This document shows, piece by piece, positions 12,545-23,169 of a stretch of 64,000 nucleotides of DNA (its first letter is position 1; every line of letters starts with the position of its first letter). Origin of the DNA: Syncephalis fuscata (lineage: Eukaryota > Zoopagomycota > Zoopagomycetes > Zoopagales > Piptocephalidaceae); contig JAHLTZ010000008.1 in assembly GCA_025786725.1 (NCBI GenBank), positions 310,001 through 374,000 of the forward strand, read 5' to 3'. Position numbers and translations under genes: made by a program. The notes under the pieces were generated by a model. That model worked only from the letters and a program-made list of their open reading frames with translations. It was not told where the DNA came from and did no database searches.

Positions 12545-13599
12545 TTATGCTTCAGACGGTTCTGGGCCCGGTGGAGAGTCGACTTCGTTTTGATCATCGG
12601 CACCATTATCGTCGCTTGCTTCATCGCCCGTGCCACGACGCGTACGTAATTCTTTACGAATAGGTATTTTGATGCCTTGCTTTGCCAAACACTTGGAAAT
12701 GGCGGTTGATTCTACAAAGCGTCAGTTATGATATCCATCTATTTATACAACTTACCTGTCATACCAGGGAATTTCTTGGGCGGATAAACTGTAAATGGAC
12801 GTGAAAATACATCCATTTCAACGCGAGACTCTCCATTATGAGCACTATAATAATAAAAGTAGCAATAATTAAATATCCCTTATTTGCAGTACTCAGCGCA
12901 TCCTACCATTCTAAATTTGTAAAGGCAAACTTTAGACTAAACGTACCCTCGGTACGTACAGATAAATCCTGGAATACAAAGTAGATGCCTGGCTTTCCAT
13001 TGGGTCCTTGTAGATGATAGGCTGATGATACAACACTGCCTAATAGGTTTCTAGTTTGGGGCGGTGCGTTGAGTCGCATTACCGATGCATTCAAATGGCC
13101 ATTGGTGCTGGACGATGACGATAAAGGCGTCATGTACGAGGGATTGACCACCAAATTGCGCTCCTGGGTGCCATCGGCGCACCAAAGGTCGGCGTGAACA
13201 ACAAACATCGTAGAATCGATGCTATAGAAACGAAGAATGTGGGTCACATGTGGCCATTAGTTGCCCAATGTGGAAATCTTGTTTTGTCACCAGTATGAGT
13301 GATCAATGTTACAACAACTTACTCGTTATCGGGCTTGCCATCGGCGTCGACCACATGCAGTCGAACGACGGGAGGTGGATCAACCGGCCGACGGTCCTTT
13401 TCACCAAAGCCGCACATCCGCGCTCTTAACGGATGCTGAACAATTTCGAGCCACATTCTAAAGGCGATATAGAAGAATAAAAGAAGAAAAAGGCACAGTA
13501 GCGTAATTTATTAATCGTTATGTAGATAGATAGATATATGTAACTAAAAACTTACTTGCGACCTTGGACCGACGCAGAACTACTGACCGCTGGCTTCAT
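12545..13599 (-). CDS. Velvet-domain transcription regulator
   Basis: Five exons starting at ATG 13599, about 260 residues. The velvet domain fills most of the protein: '[19 protein letters not shown]', '[19 protein letters not shown]', '[19 protein letters not shown]', '[19 protein letters not shown]', '[19 protein letters not shown]', '[19 protein letters not shown]'. Velvet proteins have an NF-kappaB-like DNA-binding fold and form dimers that coordinate sporulation and secondary metabolism in fungi. The domain is preceded by only about 15 residues and followed by an acidic tail ('[14 protein letters not shown]'), an architecture closer to VosA/VelB/Ryp3-type proteins than to VeA; the exact subfamily is not assigned. 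A 1.7 kb spacer lies upstream. Confidence 0.93.
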
Positions 13600-15264
13600 G
13601 ATAGTAAAACAAAAAACGATGGAGCCAAGCTATCTTGTGCTAGTTATTTAGTTGTGTCAAAATGCTATTTAGTATTAGTACCCAAACAGAAAATAAAGGT
13701 TTCACGGCCTACAAAAGAGTACCGCTAGCAGCTAGTAAAGCTTAAACAACACACAGCAATAGTTCAATCAGATAAATGCAAAGTAAAACAAGAGGCGCAA
13801 GTCTAGTCGCTGTGGTTGCGCACAGGTACATAAGTTGACTAGCAATGAGTCTACTACATGCCTATAGTCTGCTAAATGTATAGTGTGGCTGCTGGTTACA
13901 CACACTCTGTTCCAACATTTACCTGCAATCTAGAACCGATAGTAAAAAGAGTAGCAAAAAGAGTGTAGCAACGAGTGAATATGGCTCTTGGTGCCGCTGC
14001 TATGTTATAGTGTTATCGTAGCAGCGATGCCCAACCAACTAGATAAGAGCGACCGGTTTAGAGAAAGACAACAGCGTCTGTATCCAAGAAAAGTATTTGT
14101 GTAGTTACAAAGGGGTAATTGTAGATACAAAATATGTTTAATTGGTTCCCTTTTTGTTAATTTCTACGGTAATGTGTATAGACTGCTCTGCGGATAATCG
14201 CAGAACTCCGCGTTTTGTGATTTATAGCTATAATTGACGCATTAGTATGGTTGTTCACCCATACTTTCTAAATAATAAAGAAATCTTGTCTATTTGGGGT
14301 AGGTAATAAAGGTATGTACCATAGTGGTACTTGTCTTGGTTTATCCATCGATATGGAAAATCGGTGGATCGACTAGATTGTCTATTCTATGGATACCGCC
14401 GCGGCATACCGTAGACGCTATTTACAACCATGCAGCTCTCCCCCCCCACCGCCCCTTCAATTAATAGTGATTCAGTAGTACTGCGCAACAATGAATATAC
14501 TCTATCGCTCTATTATATCTACTTACTCAGGCGTACCAATGATAATGATTAATTAAAACGATAACGCACCGAAACAAATAAGAAAAGGCTATAGACGGAT
14601 ATGAACAACTGGTGCCAGTCGATAGATTCATATATACTTTTATATGCGGTAAAAGAATACATCTGATGCAATTGTAAACCGGAATCAACACGCTTTAATC
14701 AGATATTCACAGCGATGAATGGTCACCTTGAATGAAGAAAGTATTGCAGATAACGGCATTACTGGAGGTATTACGGCATTCACCGTGCGACAACGTTGCA
14801 TGTTATCTTGTAATTTCTAAATAACACGTACTTTTGAAACGATAGCAGGTGTTACATGTTCCTTGAAATAACCAATACAGGCAAATAGACCCGACTCTGA
14901 TCAATTTTAATACACTTATTGGGTATTAAGATCATGGCTGTATTATTCGGTGATTCAATAGTATTTAGTGTTTATTAGCAAGAAAGCGGTTGAATTAAAT
15001 AACAAAACAATAAACTAAATAGTTATAATTGTAATAATTAATACATAATAATGACACCAATAACATTTAATGCACTTGTAAGTCTTTCTTACATTTTAGG
15101 CATGGGGCGCGACTAAACTTTGCGAGTAGATTTGAAACTACCCAGTTTTAAGCCAAGGACGAAGGTTATTCTCCTTTCCTTGAATTACAACTATTGTCGT
15201 CTCCTATTTGCACACACGCACACGCACACGCACACCTACGTACACGCGCGCGAGTACAAACAAT
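13600..15264. promoter_or_regulatory. Long divergent spacer upstream of the velvet gene
   Basis: No ORF with coding character was found across about 1.7 kb. It contains a perfect 6-bp inverted repeat GTACCA-tag-TGGTAC (14316-14330), a GC-rich patch CCGCCGCGGC near 14400, a C-run at about 14440-14457, and a CA/CG-rich tract at 15211-15250 directly upstream of the NUXM-like gene. Long upstream regions are common for fungal developmental regulators; a regulatory role is inference. Confidence 0.45.
15211..15250 (+). repeat. CA/CG-rich dinucleotide tract
   Basis: Imperfect (CACACG)n run, ending in CGCGCG, in the likely 5' UTR just before the ATG at 15265. Confidence 0.8.
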
Positions 15265-15638
15265 ATGGTCGCCTCGGTCTTCTCCTATACGGCAGGTTAT
15301 GCCACGATCGGTGTTTTGGCACGTTTAATGCAATTGGGCATTCAGAAACGCCCGCTTAGTTCCGGTAAGTATGGCGGCCTCTACACCTAGGCACCGGGCA
15401 TAGATCAAACCCCTAGATGAAAGCGATCAATTACTAATAAGTGCGGGATCGATTAGATCCGCTATGGTATTTGGTAAGCGGTGCGACTTTTGGCACGGTT
15501 GGCTACTGGCTGGCCGGTGTCGATGAACGTAATACCGCGTTATTACAAGAAAGAAAACGAATTCTACTTGAGAATCGGGCTCGTGCTGAAGCTATCTACG
15601 CGCGCCGTCAAGAACAGCAACAACATCAACAACAGTAG
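15265..15638 (+). CDS. NUXM-like small complex I subunit (NADH dehydrogenase 14 kDa-type)
   Basis: Two exons, 15265-15364 and 15442-15638, encode 98 residues. The protein starts 'MVASVFSYTAGYATIGVLAR' with a first hydrophobic segment, then 'MQLGIQKRPLSS', a second segment 'WYLVSGATFGTVGYWLAGVD', and a basic amphipathic helix 'RNTALLQERKRILLENRAR' ending in a Gln/His tail. This two-TM plus long helix layout is that of the fungal complex I accessory subunit NUXM/14 kDa; a membrane-arm location would follow. The identification rests on short motifs and topology only. The intron acceptor is AATAAG. Confidence 0.6.
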
Positions 15639-15818
15639 AAATAACACGTATCAATTCTACTCTAACTATAGGCCATTCGTGTTGTATAAGGAACTATCTA
15701 CTCTGGCTAATCGATCGAATGCTTGGTTGTTTACGTCATTAACACTAACTGCAACAACAATAAATTCATAGTAGCAATAAGGAATGTCAAGTATTTACAT
15801 GTTAATATATTTAATTTA

Positions 15819-16502
15819 TTATATATCGCGATCAATATTGGCTATTTCTTTAACGCCGCGTAATAGACGCCATTCTGCAACCGATGGATCTAGTAGATCA
15901 GCAAGATAGTCAGGTGGATTTAGATTCAATTTAATGGCTCGTTGCCATCGTTGAATGCGACTAATACCAATACACGGTCCATATTCAAGACTAAGATCAA
16001 ATTGACGTAATAATCGTTCTGCATTCGATACCCCTTCATTAATTACTAGTTATTCATTCATTAGATATGAATACATAATAGTACCACGTACTTGTCACTT
16101 ACTTAACGTCTTCTCTATATCAGTTGGCCATGCATCAGTTACTAATTGATCAAGTTGAGCGATATCCTGATTTGTTAATCGGTGTATTGACGGTTTTTTA
16201 ACTGTAATAATACAATTGAGGCTACTTGTCTGTTCTACTTCATTATTAATACTCGGCTTGATCTTTTCTTCTCCAGTTGATGTTGCAGCCTTCTTTCCTA
16301 GCTTATTTGGCAGTGTAGAACGAAAGTAGTCGCGGCCGATATGTGTCTGCGTTTTATCATTCTCGTTCTTTGCTGCTCTTTGTGTAGTAGCACTTTTTCT
16401 TCCTCTAGTGGTGTGGGTAGTTGACCGACTTCTGCTTCCTCTATGTTTGACGACACCTCGTCTAGACTGTGTTGTCCGTGTGCCAGTTTGTTTCGGTGAC
16501 AT
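15819..16502 (-). CDS. DNA polymerase delta subunit 4 (POLD4/Cdm1)
   Basis: Two exons, with the intron lying at about 16050-16100, encode about 207 residues. The conserved C-terminal POLD4 block is unmistakable: 'LLRQFDLSLEYGPCIGISRI' followed by 'QRWQRAIKLNLNPPDYLADLL'. The N-terminal 130 residues are basic and Ser/Thr/Arg-rich ('QSRRGVVKHRGSRSRSTTH') with a short 'DYFRSTLPNKLGKK' that may serve as the PCNA-binding region, by analogy with the N-terminal PIP-like motif of POLD4. This is the small stabilising subunit of replicative polymerase delta; it is present in S. pombe (Cdm1) but absent from S. cerevisiae. Confidence 0.9.
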
Positions 16503-16720
16503 AATGACAATGGAATGACAGTTAGAAATATTGTTTTCTACAAGAATGGACTGTTGAAACTATATTTATTGTATTGTCGTTTACTCGTGTGGTGTGTGTG
16601 TGTATGACTCAACTGTAATAAAATGGTTTCATTGGTTTATTCTAGAGTATGTCCATGTATAGGATATGCATAGTGGTCATTATAGATATTATTGAACCGC
16701 ATGGTTTATTACAATGTATA

Positions 16721-17822
16721 TTAAAGATTACGTGAACTCTTTTCTGCTTCTACTTCTTCATTTGTGGTATGACTGGTTGTATTACCTCGTTTTAATTCAG
16801 TGTCAATGGCCATGAAAATATCCGAGTTCAATCGATCGCTTCTTATATGATGATAGTTAATATTAGACAACAATTCAATCCCGTTAATATTAATGTCATT
16901 TTGTAATTCTTTAACAATAGTATTTAACTCTGTTAACTCGCGTTCATAGCGTGTCTGAATATAATCTACATTGGGCCATGTTGATTTGCGCATGACCTCC
17001 ATTGCATGAAGATAACAGGCTAATGACAGTTGACAAAGAGCTATTCTTTCATCTTTTGCCGCAAGTCTATCGTCGTCTATTGCACTAATGTCTGCCTTAG
17101 ATAGACCAGATAGACATGCACCCATATGCCGCCATGCTGTATAGTCTTGTGCCCGCATAGTTAGAAAGCGTAGATAGACTTTAATCGCATCTACAATACT
17201 AGGATAAGTTTAAAGAATTCATTAACAAATTGATTCATTGTTACCTGAGTACTGTCCAACAAACTGGCACGCTTTACCGACCATCAGCAGTACACCAGGA
17301 TCGTTGGAAGTAGAGGCGGACTAAATAAAGATAAATGAAATGTCTATTAAATACGCTTCTTCTACTTACTAATCGATCAATACATGTAGAAACAGTAGCA
17401 CGATCATTAATACGCATGGCCGCTCTACATACAATCTCTACCATTTCTCGTAGACTTGAAGATGTAACACGTACTTCCTTGGCTGAAAGCTGTTTGTCAA
17501 ACACAGCAAGTACTTGTTGTCCCAATGCTACCACTTGATCATATTGTCGTCGATAATAAAGACATTCGATGGTGCTCTTTACATGGTTGGGTCCATGTTT
17601 CTCTTTAACAGCGGATATAAATGCCGTATTATCCTCCAGTAACAACAAAAGCCACTAGCATGCCCATTAATGATATGTATCACGCTATTCTACGTATCTA
17701 CTTACACCTACTGTATCCTGTTTAGGCGTATATTCCGGTAATGGACCCAGGATGGCAGGCTCCTTCTTTATAGATTCATCGGCCAGTGCCTCGACGTCCA
17801 AATCACCAAACGGTAATTCCAT
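16721..17822 (-). CDS. TPR-like helical repeat protein, unknown function
   Basis: Exons read down from ATG 17822; about 330 residues. It begins 'MELPFGDLDVEALADESIKK' and continues into helix pairs spaced like tetratricopeptide repeats: 'IECLYYRRQYDQVVALGQQ', 'GKACQFVGQYSDAIKVYLRF', 'AWRHMGACLSGLSK', 'CQLSLACYLHAMEVMRKST'. I do not recognise a named family. An in-frame ATG exists further upstream (17930), but that would overlap the divergent TRM11 gene; the ATG at 17822 starts the conserved-looking sequence. The start codons of the two divergent genes are only 66 bases apart. Confidence 0.7.
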
Positions 17823-17888
17823 ATTGAATAAGAACAGTGTTTTTCTTTTTTTCTCAATTGAATTCAGCGTTTCATTTTCATAAGCACA
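17823..17888. promoter_or_regulatory. 66-bp bidirectional promoter
   Basis: The entire spacer between the divergent ATGs of the TPR-like gene (17822, minus) and TRM11 (17889, plus). At this size the 5' UTRs must overlap or be very short. It contains a run 'TTTTTCTTTTTTTCTC' on the plus strand, a possible nucleosome-excluding poly(dT) element. Confidence 0.55.
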
Positions 17889-19917
17889 ATGCCGCGTTAC
17901 TTGGTTCAATTTGCTCAAACCCACGACCAATTCCGTTTACCGGAATTAGATTCACTTGCTCGACTCTACAACGTTACATTTTCGTTTGATAAAAGCACTT
18001 ATACCGATGATGCAAGTGGTTTTAACAGGCTTGCCACATACTATTAACACAGCCATTTAGAATCCATTTTTAATAGTAGAACTGGAGAATGACGAGCAAG
18101 CAAAGAAGCTTATTGAACGAGCAATACTAGCCAAGTAATATATACGAGATATAAGATATATAAAGTGAGATAATTTATTTGTTTTATTAGAGCTATCTAT
18201 GAGTTATGGGCAGTGCAAGATAATTATGACGCTTTACATGAAGAAATAAAATTGCATCCAGAACGATGGGTAATGGCCAATATTAACGATTAATTAATTA
18301 GCTAATTGCTATTTGTATATTTGTAATATAGCCAGATTATAAGACAACATCATTTAAGTTTAGTGTGGTGGTATTTGGCGGTACTCTACCGCAAAAAAAG
18401 CAACTGGAAATTATAGACAGTTTTTCCTATTTACCATTTACAGGCAAGATTGCATTGAACAAGGTAGTTATAACAGCTATTAGTATTATGAGTACAGTTC
18501 AACTACTAATATGAAGGATAAATAGCCGGATGTTGAGTTTGTAGTGGTAGAGGATTATGGTTTAGATTTTACGCGAAATGAGTTACCAGAGAATCCCCAT
18601 AAATTGTATATGGGTCGATTGGCAAGTATTAATGATATTTGGTGGGTAATTGCTAATTGGCATCGTTAGGTGGCATCTAGTAATCGAGATATTGTTAATC
18701 GATTTGACTTGAAAAAACGTCGCTATTTAAGTAATACTAGTATGGATGCCGAGTTATCTTTAGTTATGGCCAATCAAGCATTGGTAATTACTATTGATCA
18801 ATTAGATAAAATAGATGACATTAATAGACAAATTGTCGACAATTAATGTTATATAGACAGCACCGGGTAAATTGGTATATGATCCATTTGTAGGATCTGG
18901 TAAGTAATTTTGTATATTTAAATAGCCAATATCAATAGTATTTATTATTTTATTTATTATTTTTATTTTTATCAGGCAGTTTTCTTTATACGTGTGGTCA
19001 TTTTGGCGCATATACTATGGGATCAGATATTGATGGTCGGCAATTCCGTGGTAAAGGTAGCTTTTATTAATATAATTTTATATAATTGAATGAATAACAA
19101 TACAATAGATGGCAAGGGCGTACAAGAGAATATCGATCAGTATGGATTGCAAGGACAAATATTTGACATATTAACGTTTGATGTAACACACCATCCATGG
19201 CGACAAGTACCATTGTTTGATGCCATTGTTACGGGTAAGTCGGTATTTATTTGTATTTACTAGGCTAATAATTATAATATATATGTATTTATAGATCGTA
19301 TGTATCTAATAGACTATACACTCAATAATGCTAACTATAGTATTATTGATAGCTCCTTATGGTGTTCGTGCAGGTGCTAAACAATTGGGTCGTAAAAATG
19401 GTGTAACCAAACCAGTTCGTTATATTGATGGACAACCGGCACATTTGTAAGTAATTAGCTAGTATAAACACCAATAATTGTCATCATCGCTAACATTGTT
19501 AATTTAGCCAAGAGGATCATTATCCACCCACTCGTCCGTATGAAATGGATGATGTAGTAAAAGATTTACATGAATTTGCTGCTCGGTATTTGGTATTAGG
19601 TGGCCGTCTAGTCTATTGGCTACCCACTATTACAGATGAGTAAGTAATAGAGTGTGCACACCATGGGTAGAAATAACCACATTTATAATATCCATAATAA
19701 TAGATACGAACCAAAGGATATTCCTCAGCATCCCTGTCTTACACTAGTTGCCAACAGCGAGCAATCGTTTGGTGTTTGGAGTCGACGACTTATTACGCTA
19801 GAAAAGACCGAGCATCATCAGCTAACGAGTAATACGGCCGATTCATCGGAGGATCATACGCCAGCTCATGCCAAGTTCCGTAAACGTTATTTCCAGCCTA
19901 ATACAAGCAATACATAA
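17889..19917 (+). CDS. TRM11: tRNA (guanine(10)-N2)-methyltransferase catalytic subunit Trm11
   Basis: About a dozen exons reconstruct a full Trm11. Key segments are 'MPRYLVQFAQTHDQFRLPEL', 'NPFLIVELENDEQAKKLIER', 'IYELWAVQDNYDALHEEI', 'GRLVASSNRDIVNRFDLKK', 'RYLSNTSMDAELSLVMANQ', the SAM-binding motif 'VYDPFVGSGSFLYTCGHFG', and the catalytic motif IV 'VTDPPYGVRAGAKQLG'. Trm11 together with Trm112 methylates G10 of tRNAs. Three splice events are unusual. Introns 18012-18060 and 18622-18669 fit only as GC-AG introns with the donor GCAAGT. The DPPY motif appears only if a 3-nt exon ATC (19295-19297) is included. No frame break is needed anywhere once these are accepted, so I regard the gene as intact. 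Confidence 0.93.
18012..18060 (+). other. GC-AG intron in TRM11 (49 nt)
   Basis: The exon ends ...ACC GAT GAT, followed by GCAAGT (the optimal GC donor). The intron ends in CATTTAG, with a branch-like ATTAAC upstream. Splicing joins phase 0 to AAT CCA TTT and restores the conserved 'NPFLIVEL'. The nearby GT donors (GTGGTT, GTTTTA) give the wrong phase. Confidence 0.75.
18622..18669 (+). other. GC-AG intron in TRM11 (48 nt)
   Basis: The exon ends GGT CGA TTG, followed by GCAAGTATTAATG; the acceptor is ATCGTTAG and the next exon begins GTG GCA TCT. The junction gives 'MGRLVASSNRD', as expected for Trm11. The only nearby GT donor would leave a 24-nt intron and insert unconserved residues. Confidence 0.75.
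19295..19297 (+). other. 3-nt microexon (ATC) in TRM11
   Basis: It is flanked by an intron of 60 nt (19235-19294, GTAAGT...TTTATAG) and one of 55 nt (19298-19352, GTATGT...GATAG, branch GCTAAC). The preceding exon ends in G and the next begins CTCCTTATGG, so G+ATC+CTCCT reads GAT CCT CCT TAT GGT, the canonical DPPYG. Skipping it gives in-frame 'VTAPYGVR', one residue short and lacking the catalytic Asp. Confidence 0.75.
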
Positions 19918-20080
19918 CTATAAATCTACCTTTATTAATAAATGATAAATGTATCACAAATCAAATCTTGTTCGATGCAAGTAGAGCGATAAGTAGAATA
20001 ATAAGAGCGTGGTAGAAAAAGCGTTTATATTACAACTAGTTAGCTACCTGTTGTTGGCAATAATAAAATAGTATTAAGCA

Positions 20081-20111
<31 letters not shown>

Positions 20112-20490
20112 GAATAAGTGTTAAAAGTGTAATATCAGAGAAATAAAAACAAATCTATTGGTTAATGAATAAAAATACAAGTAATTGGGAAAACCAATAA
20201 AAGTGAAATGAGTTAGTAAATAAAATAAACAGCGTGGCTATACTCGTAGCAGTCAAAGTAAACAAGCATAAATTAAAGCTCAATTCAATACAAGTGTGTA
20301 GCGAAGGCTTGTTAAAAAAGAAAAGAAAAATAAAGAAACATCTAGAAACATCTGGATCCATAAGCAATGCTACATTAACTATGACGCTGTCATGATTAAT
20401 TTGATGTTTTATATTTTGTTCATTTATTGTTTTTATCTTTATCGTTCACTTTACGGTTATTAGTACGTAGTGATACACACTTTTTACAAG
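19918..20490. other. Intergenic with an (AT)n(GT)n microsatellite
   Basis: The 3' flank of TRM11 and the promoter of the Hikeshi gene. An (AT)n tract followed by (GT)n lies at about 20080-20112. No other feature recognised. Confidence 0.6.
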
Positions 20491-21358
20491 ATGTTCGGTT
20501 GTCTAGCTGCGGGTCGCTTGGTAAGTAAACAACTTATTACATCAAACAGTGGATTAATGAGTCGATTACTAGGTACAAGCAACGCCACAACAGGTAGACG
20601 TCAATCGATTTGTTTTTAATTAACGGATGCAGCGCGGGTCAATCATCTTGTGGTATTTCTTACGGGTGCAATACCATTCGAGGAGGGCTATGGCGCATCG
20701 GTTCATTTATTGTGGCCTGGTGCAGACTGGCAATTGCTAGGCATGTAAGCTACCGTGAATAATTATAAACTATTTTTAAAAAAACTAATAATCATTGTAT
20801 CCATACTCTGATATACCACTGCATCCTCCATTTAGGCTATGTAACGAAAAGCCAAGTGCTATTTTCCGTCTACGTGATTTGACTAATCTACAGACGCCGG
20901 CTGCCACATCGGAGGCGGTCACGGCAATGATTGGATTGTCGGTCGAGCCGTTATCGATTATTCAACAACAACTGGAAAACTCGCTACCTCCCACGATGCC
21001 ATCGCTATCGTCTCAGCAGTTTTCATCGATGAGTGGACAGGCCAACAGTAGTGTTGGTGCTCTCGTGCCGGCAAGTGCTACAGCTGGACAAGTACCGCTT
21101 GAACGAGTAACAGCGATTGGTCGGCGCTTGCTGAACTTTCTCCACAACTATGTTACTTCCTATGCCAAACCATTGCCTAAAAATGAACCTGGTATGGTTC
21201 AACTACCAAACACAACGGTAGGAATGGCCACGGACGCTAATAATGGAGCACAGGTGTCTGAAGGAATGTATATTCACGTCAAGGTATTTGAAGACTGGTG
21301 GCGAACAACCGAACGACGACTTCGTACCGATCCTGGCTTTTTAACCCGCGACGAGTAA
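20491..21358 (+). CDS. Hikeshi/Opi10 family protein
   Basis: Three exons: 20491-20520, 20573-20744, 20836-21358. Conserved blocks are 'MFGCLAAGRLVQ', 'QQVDVNRFVF', 'LTDAARVNHLVVFLTGAIPF', 'EEGYGASVHLLWPG', 'NEKPSAIFRLRDL', 'GLSVEPLSIIQQQLE', and a C-terminal 'VKVFEDWWRTTERRLRTDPG', matching Hikeshi along its whole length. Hikeshi carries ATP-bound Hsp70 through the nuclear pore under heat stress; the yeast member is Opi10. Oddity: exon 2 is one base short. After 'NRFVF' the frame runs into TAA at about 20622, and a single extra base (giving 'FVF-E-LTDA' if it were G) restores the family sequence exactly. I take this as a probable sequence or assembly deletion rather than a pseudogene. Confidence 0.85.
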
Positions 21359-21728
21359 ATACCAGTTTATATTAATAATATTTTACATACGAATAAAGTT
21401 ATATTGTAGCAATGCGAATTAGTTAATCACTGCTATGCTCTAAATACTGACAGCTATAGCACGGTATACCTAGTAATATTACTAATTTTGATATTAGTAA
21501 GTTGACGTAAACACACATATGCAACATGTCTCTGGCCAATATAAATATTGTATTAATGTAATTTATTGAAAATAATAATCTGTACTAGTAGATCCCTGAC
21601 CTAATCTATATCATTAAGATATTATTATAACCAACGATTAGTTGAAGTTTAAGTTCATAAATTATTGCAAATAACTACTCAAATAATATATTTATTCCTA
21701 TAAAAATCACCGCAAATAATGACTAGTA
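21359..21728. other. Convergent 3' spacer
   Basis: AT-rich spacer between the 3' ends of the Hikeshi gene and the first secreted-protein gene. Nothing recognised. Confidence 0.55.
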
Positions 21729-22314
21729 TTAATAGCGTGGTAGTGTGGCAGGTGCCGGGACTTTTGTGAAAAACTGGGTTTCTTCACTTCCATTGCATTC
21801 AAGATTAATTGCATGACCTTCAAAGGTTGCAGTCTTATCACGAACAAAGCAGGAATAATGACCGTTGTTTTGGTCATCGCTAATTTTGGAAACAATCTTC
21901 CAATTATTTCTGTATAAGCAATAAAATAAGTCTATGAAACAATATATATACATCTGGTTACACTTACGCTGGATACTCATCCTTGTGGAGATAACGCCAA
22001 AGATGTCTGCTGTCAGTTTGGTTGCAGGTTTCCATTGTCATAGGCCGGCCCTGAGCCATACATTGTCCAGTTTGAATGTTTTTAATTGTTATATAGTCGC
22101 CAACCGGTGTATCTTGCCAAAGAACATCAAAATCGAGCGGATCATCAAATGCACAGTCCTTAAACCACGCACCATTGTTGAATAATATACGCATGCACTC
22201 GGTATCTTTCCAGATAAGACGATAGGTGTTTACACCCGGGTAACCATCCGGGTCAGCCGCCACAGCGAAGACAAGCGCTAACGCCATACCAGCAGCGAGC
22301 AGAGTTGACTTCAT
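21729..22314 (-). CDS. Small secreted Cys-containing protein, tandem paralog 1
   Basis: Two exons, 22314 to about 21969 and about 21913 to 21729, with the splice after '..HKDEYPA'. There is a signal peptide of about 20 residues ('MKSTLLAAGMALALVFAVAA'), then a roughly 155-residue mature domain beginning 'DPDGYPGVNTYRLIWKDTEC'. It has regularly spaced Cys and aromatic signatures ('IKNIQTGQC', 'LWRYLHKDEYP', 'ATFEGHAINLECNG') that resemble the three-fold rhythm of beta-trefoil (ricin-B-like lectin) domains. That fold call is tentative; I do not recognise the family, and no catalytic or toxic function is implied by the sequence. Paralogs follow at 23244 and 24839. Confidence 0.85.
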
Positions 22315-22392
22315 AATGGCTGTAGGATAAGTAGAGATATAGATTTTAAAGTGGGCGTAGTAGAATAGAGCATAGAATAATGACTTATGGGT

Positions 22393-22403
22393 AGCACCAG
22401 GCT
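22393..22403 (-). promoter_or_regulatory. Shared upstream 11-mer (AGCCTGGTGCT)
   Basis: The same 11 bases occur upstream of all three secreted paralogs: 78 nt before this start codon, at 23903-23913 (73 nt) and at 25466-25476 (102 nt). Identity across the otherwise diverged third gene suggests a conserved promoter or 5' UTR element. Confidence 0.5.
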
Positions 22404-23169
22404 GTAAGATAAAAGAAGAAGTAACAAAGATAGCAGCCTGCCAGATTACGGCTGGTTTTAAATGCCTTCTATCTTTAAAGAGACTGCTGCATTTTTAATT
22501 TCAAACTACGATTAAACAATGCCTAAAGCTTTAAATTGATTACTATTTTGGCTGCTTTAAATAGTTAAAAACTCAGATATCTATTTATTACCAAATGCCG
22601 CCAATTTATTGCCATAAATAGATACAATAATCAAATAAATAAAAACAATTTACAGTTGAATGAGAAAATCGTTTATTATGCATAGCCAAATGAGAATGCT
22701 AAGACAGTTGAATGTTGAGACAAAAATTATGGCATGTTTAAATATAGCCATTATAAAGCAATGTGCAATTATAGATGTGTGCTTTATCTGCTCAAATCAG
22801 CCGTAATCTAAAATAATTATGTTATCTGATTAGAATATACTGCAGTATTGCAAACTATCGACAACTTAATACCATATTAGACTAATAACATAGACATTTC
22901 AACATTATAATAAAATTTAAAAAATAAGATTACTGTGTAATAAAACATATTTGTTATTGATAGCTATAGTTTATTACATGCACTATTTGCTAATAAAATC
23001 ATCGCTAAGCATTTACTCTAATATTAAGTGTGTGCTCAACTTGTACTATTCTGCTCTGTGTTTCTGTTTATGCCAGAGATAGAGCCGCAAACTAGATGTG
23101 TGTAATATCATTTCTTAAAAGCCAAAGCATTATAATAAAGTGTATGAAAATCAAATTATTTTTAAATTG

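Larger units (their letters stand above)
21660..22770 (-). repeat. Direct duplication unit, copy 1
   Basis: This copy aligns with 23170-24285 at an almost constant offset. The two stop codons and the two start codons are both exactly 1515 bases apart, and similarity continues into the upstream flank (the 'AATTTCAAACT' and 'GAATGTT..GACAAAAAT' segments). The divergence is moderate, consistent with an old tandem duplication. Confidence 0.8.
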
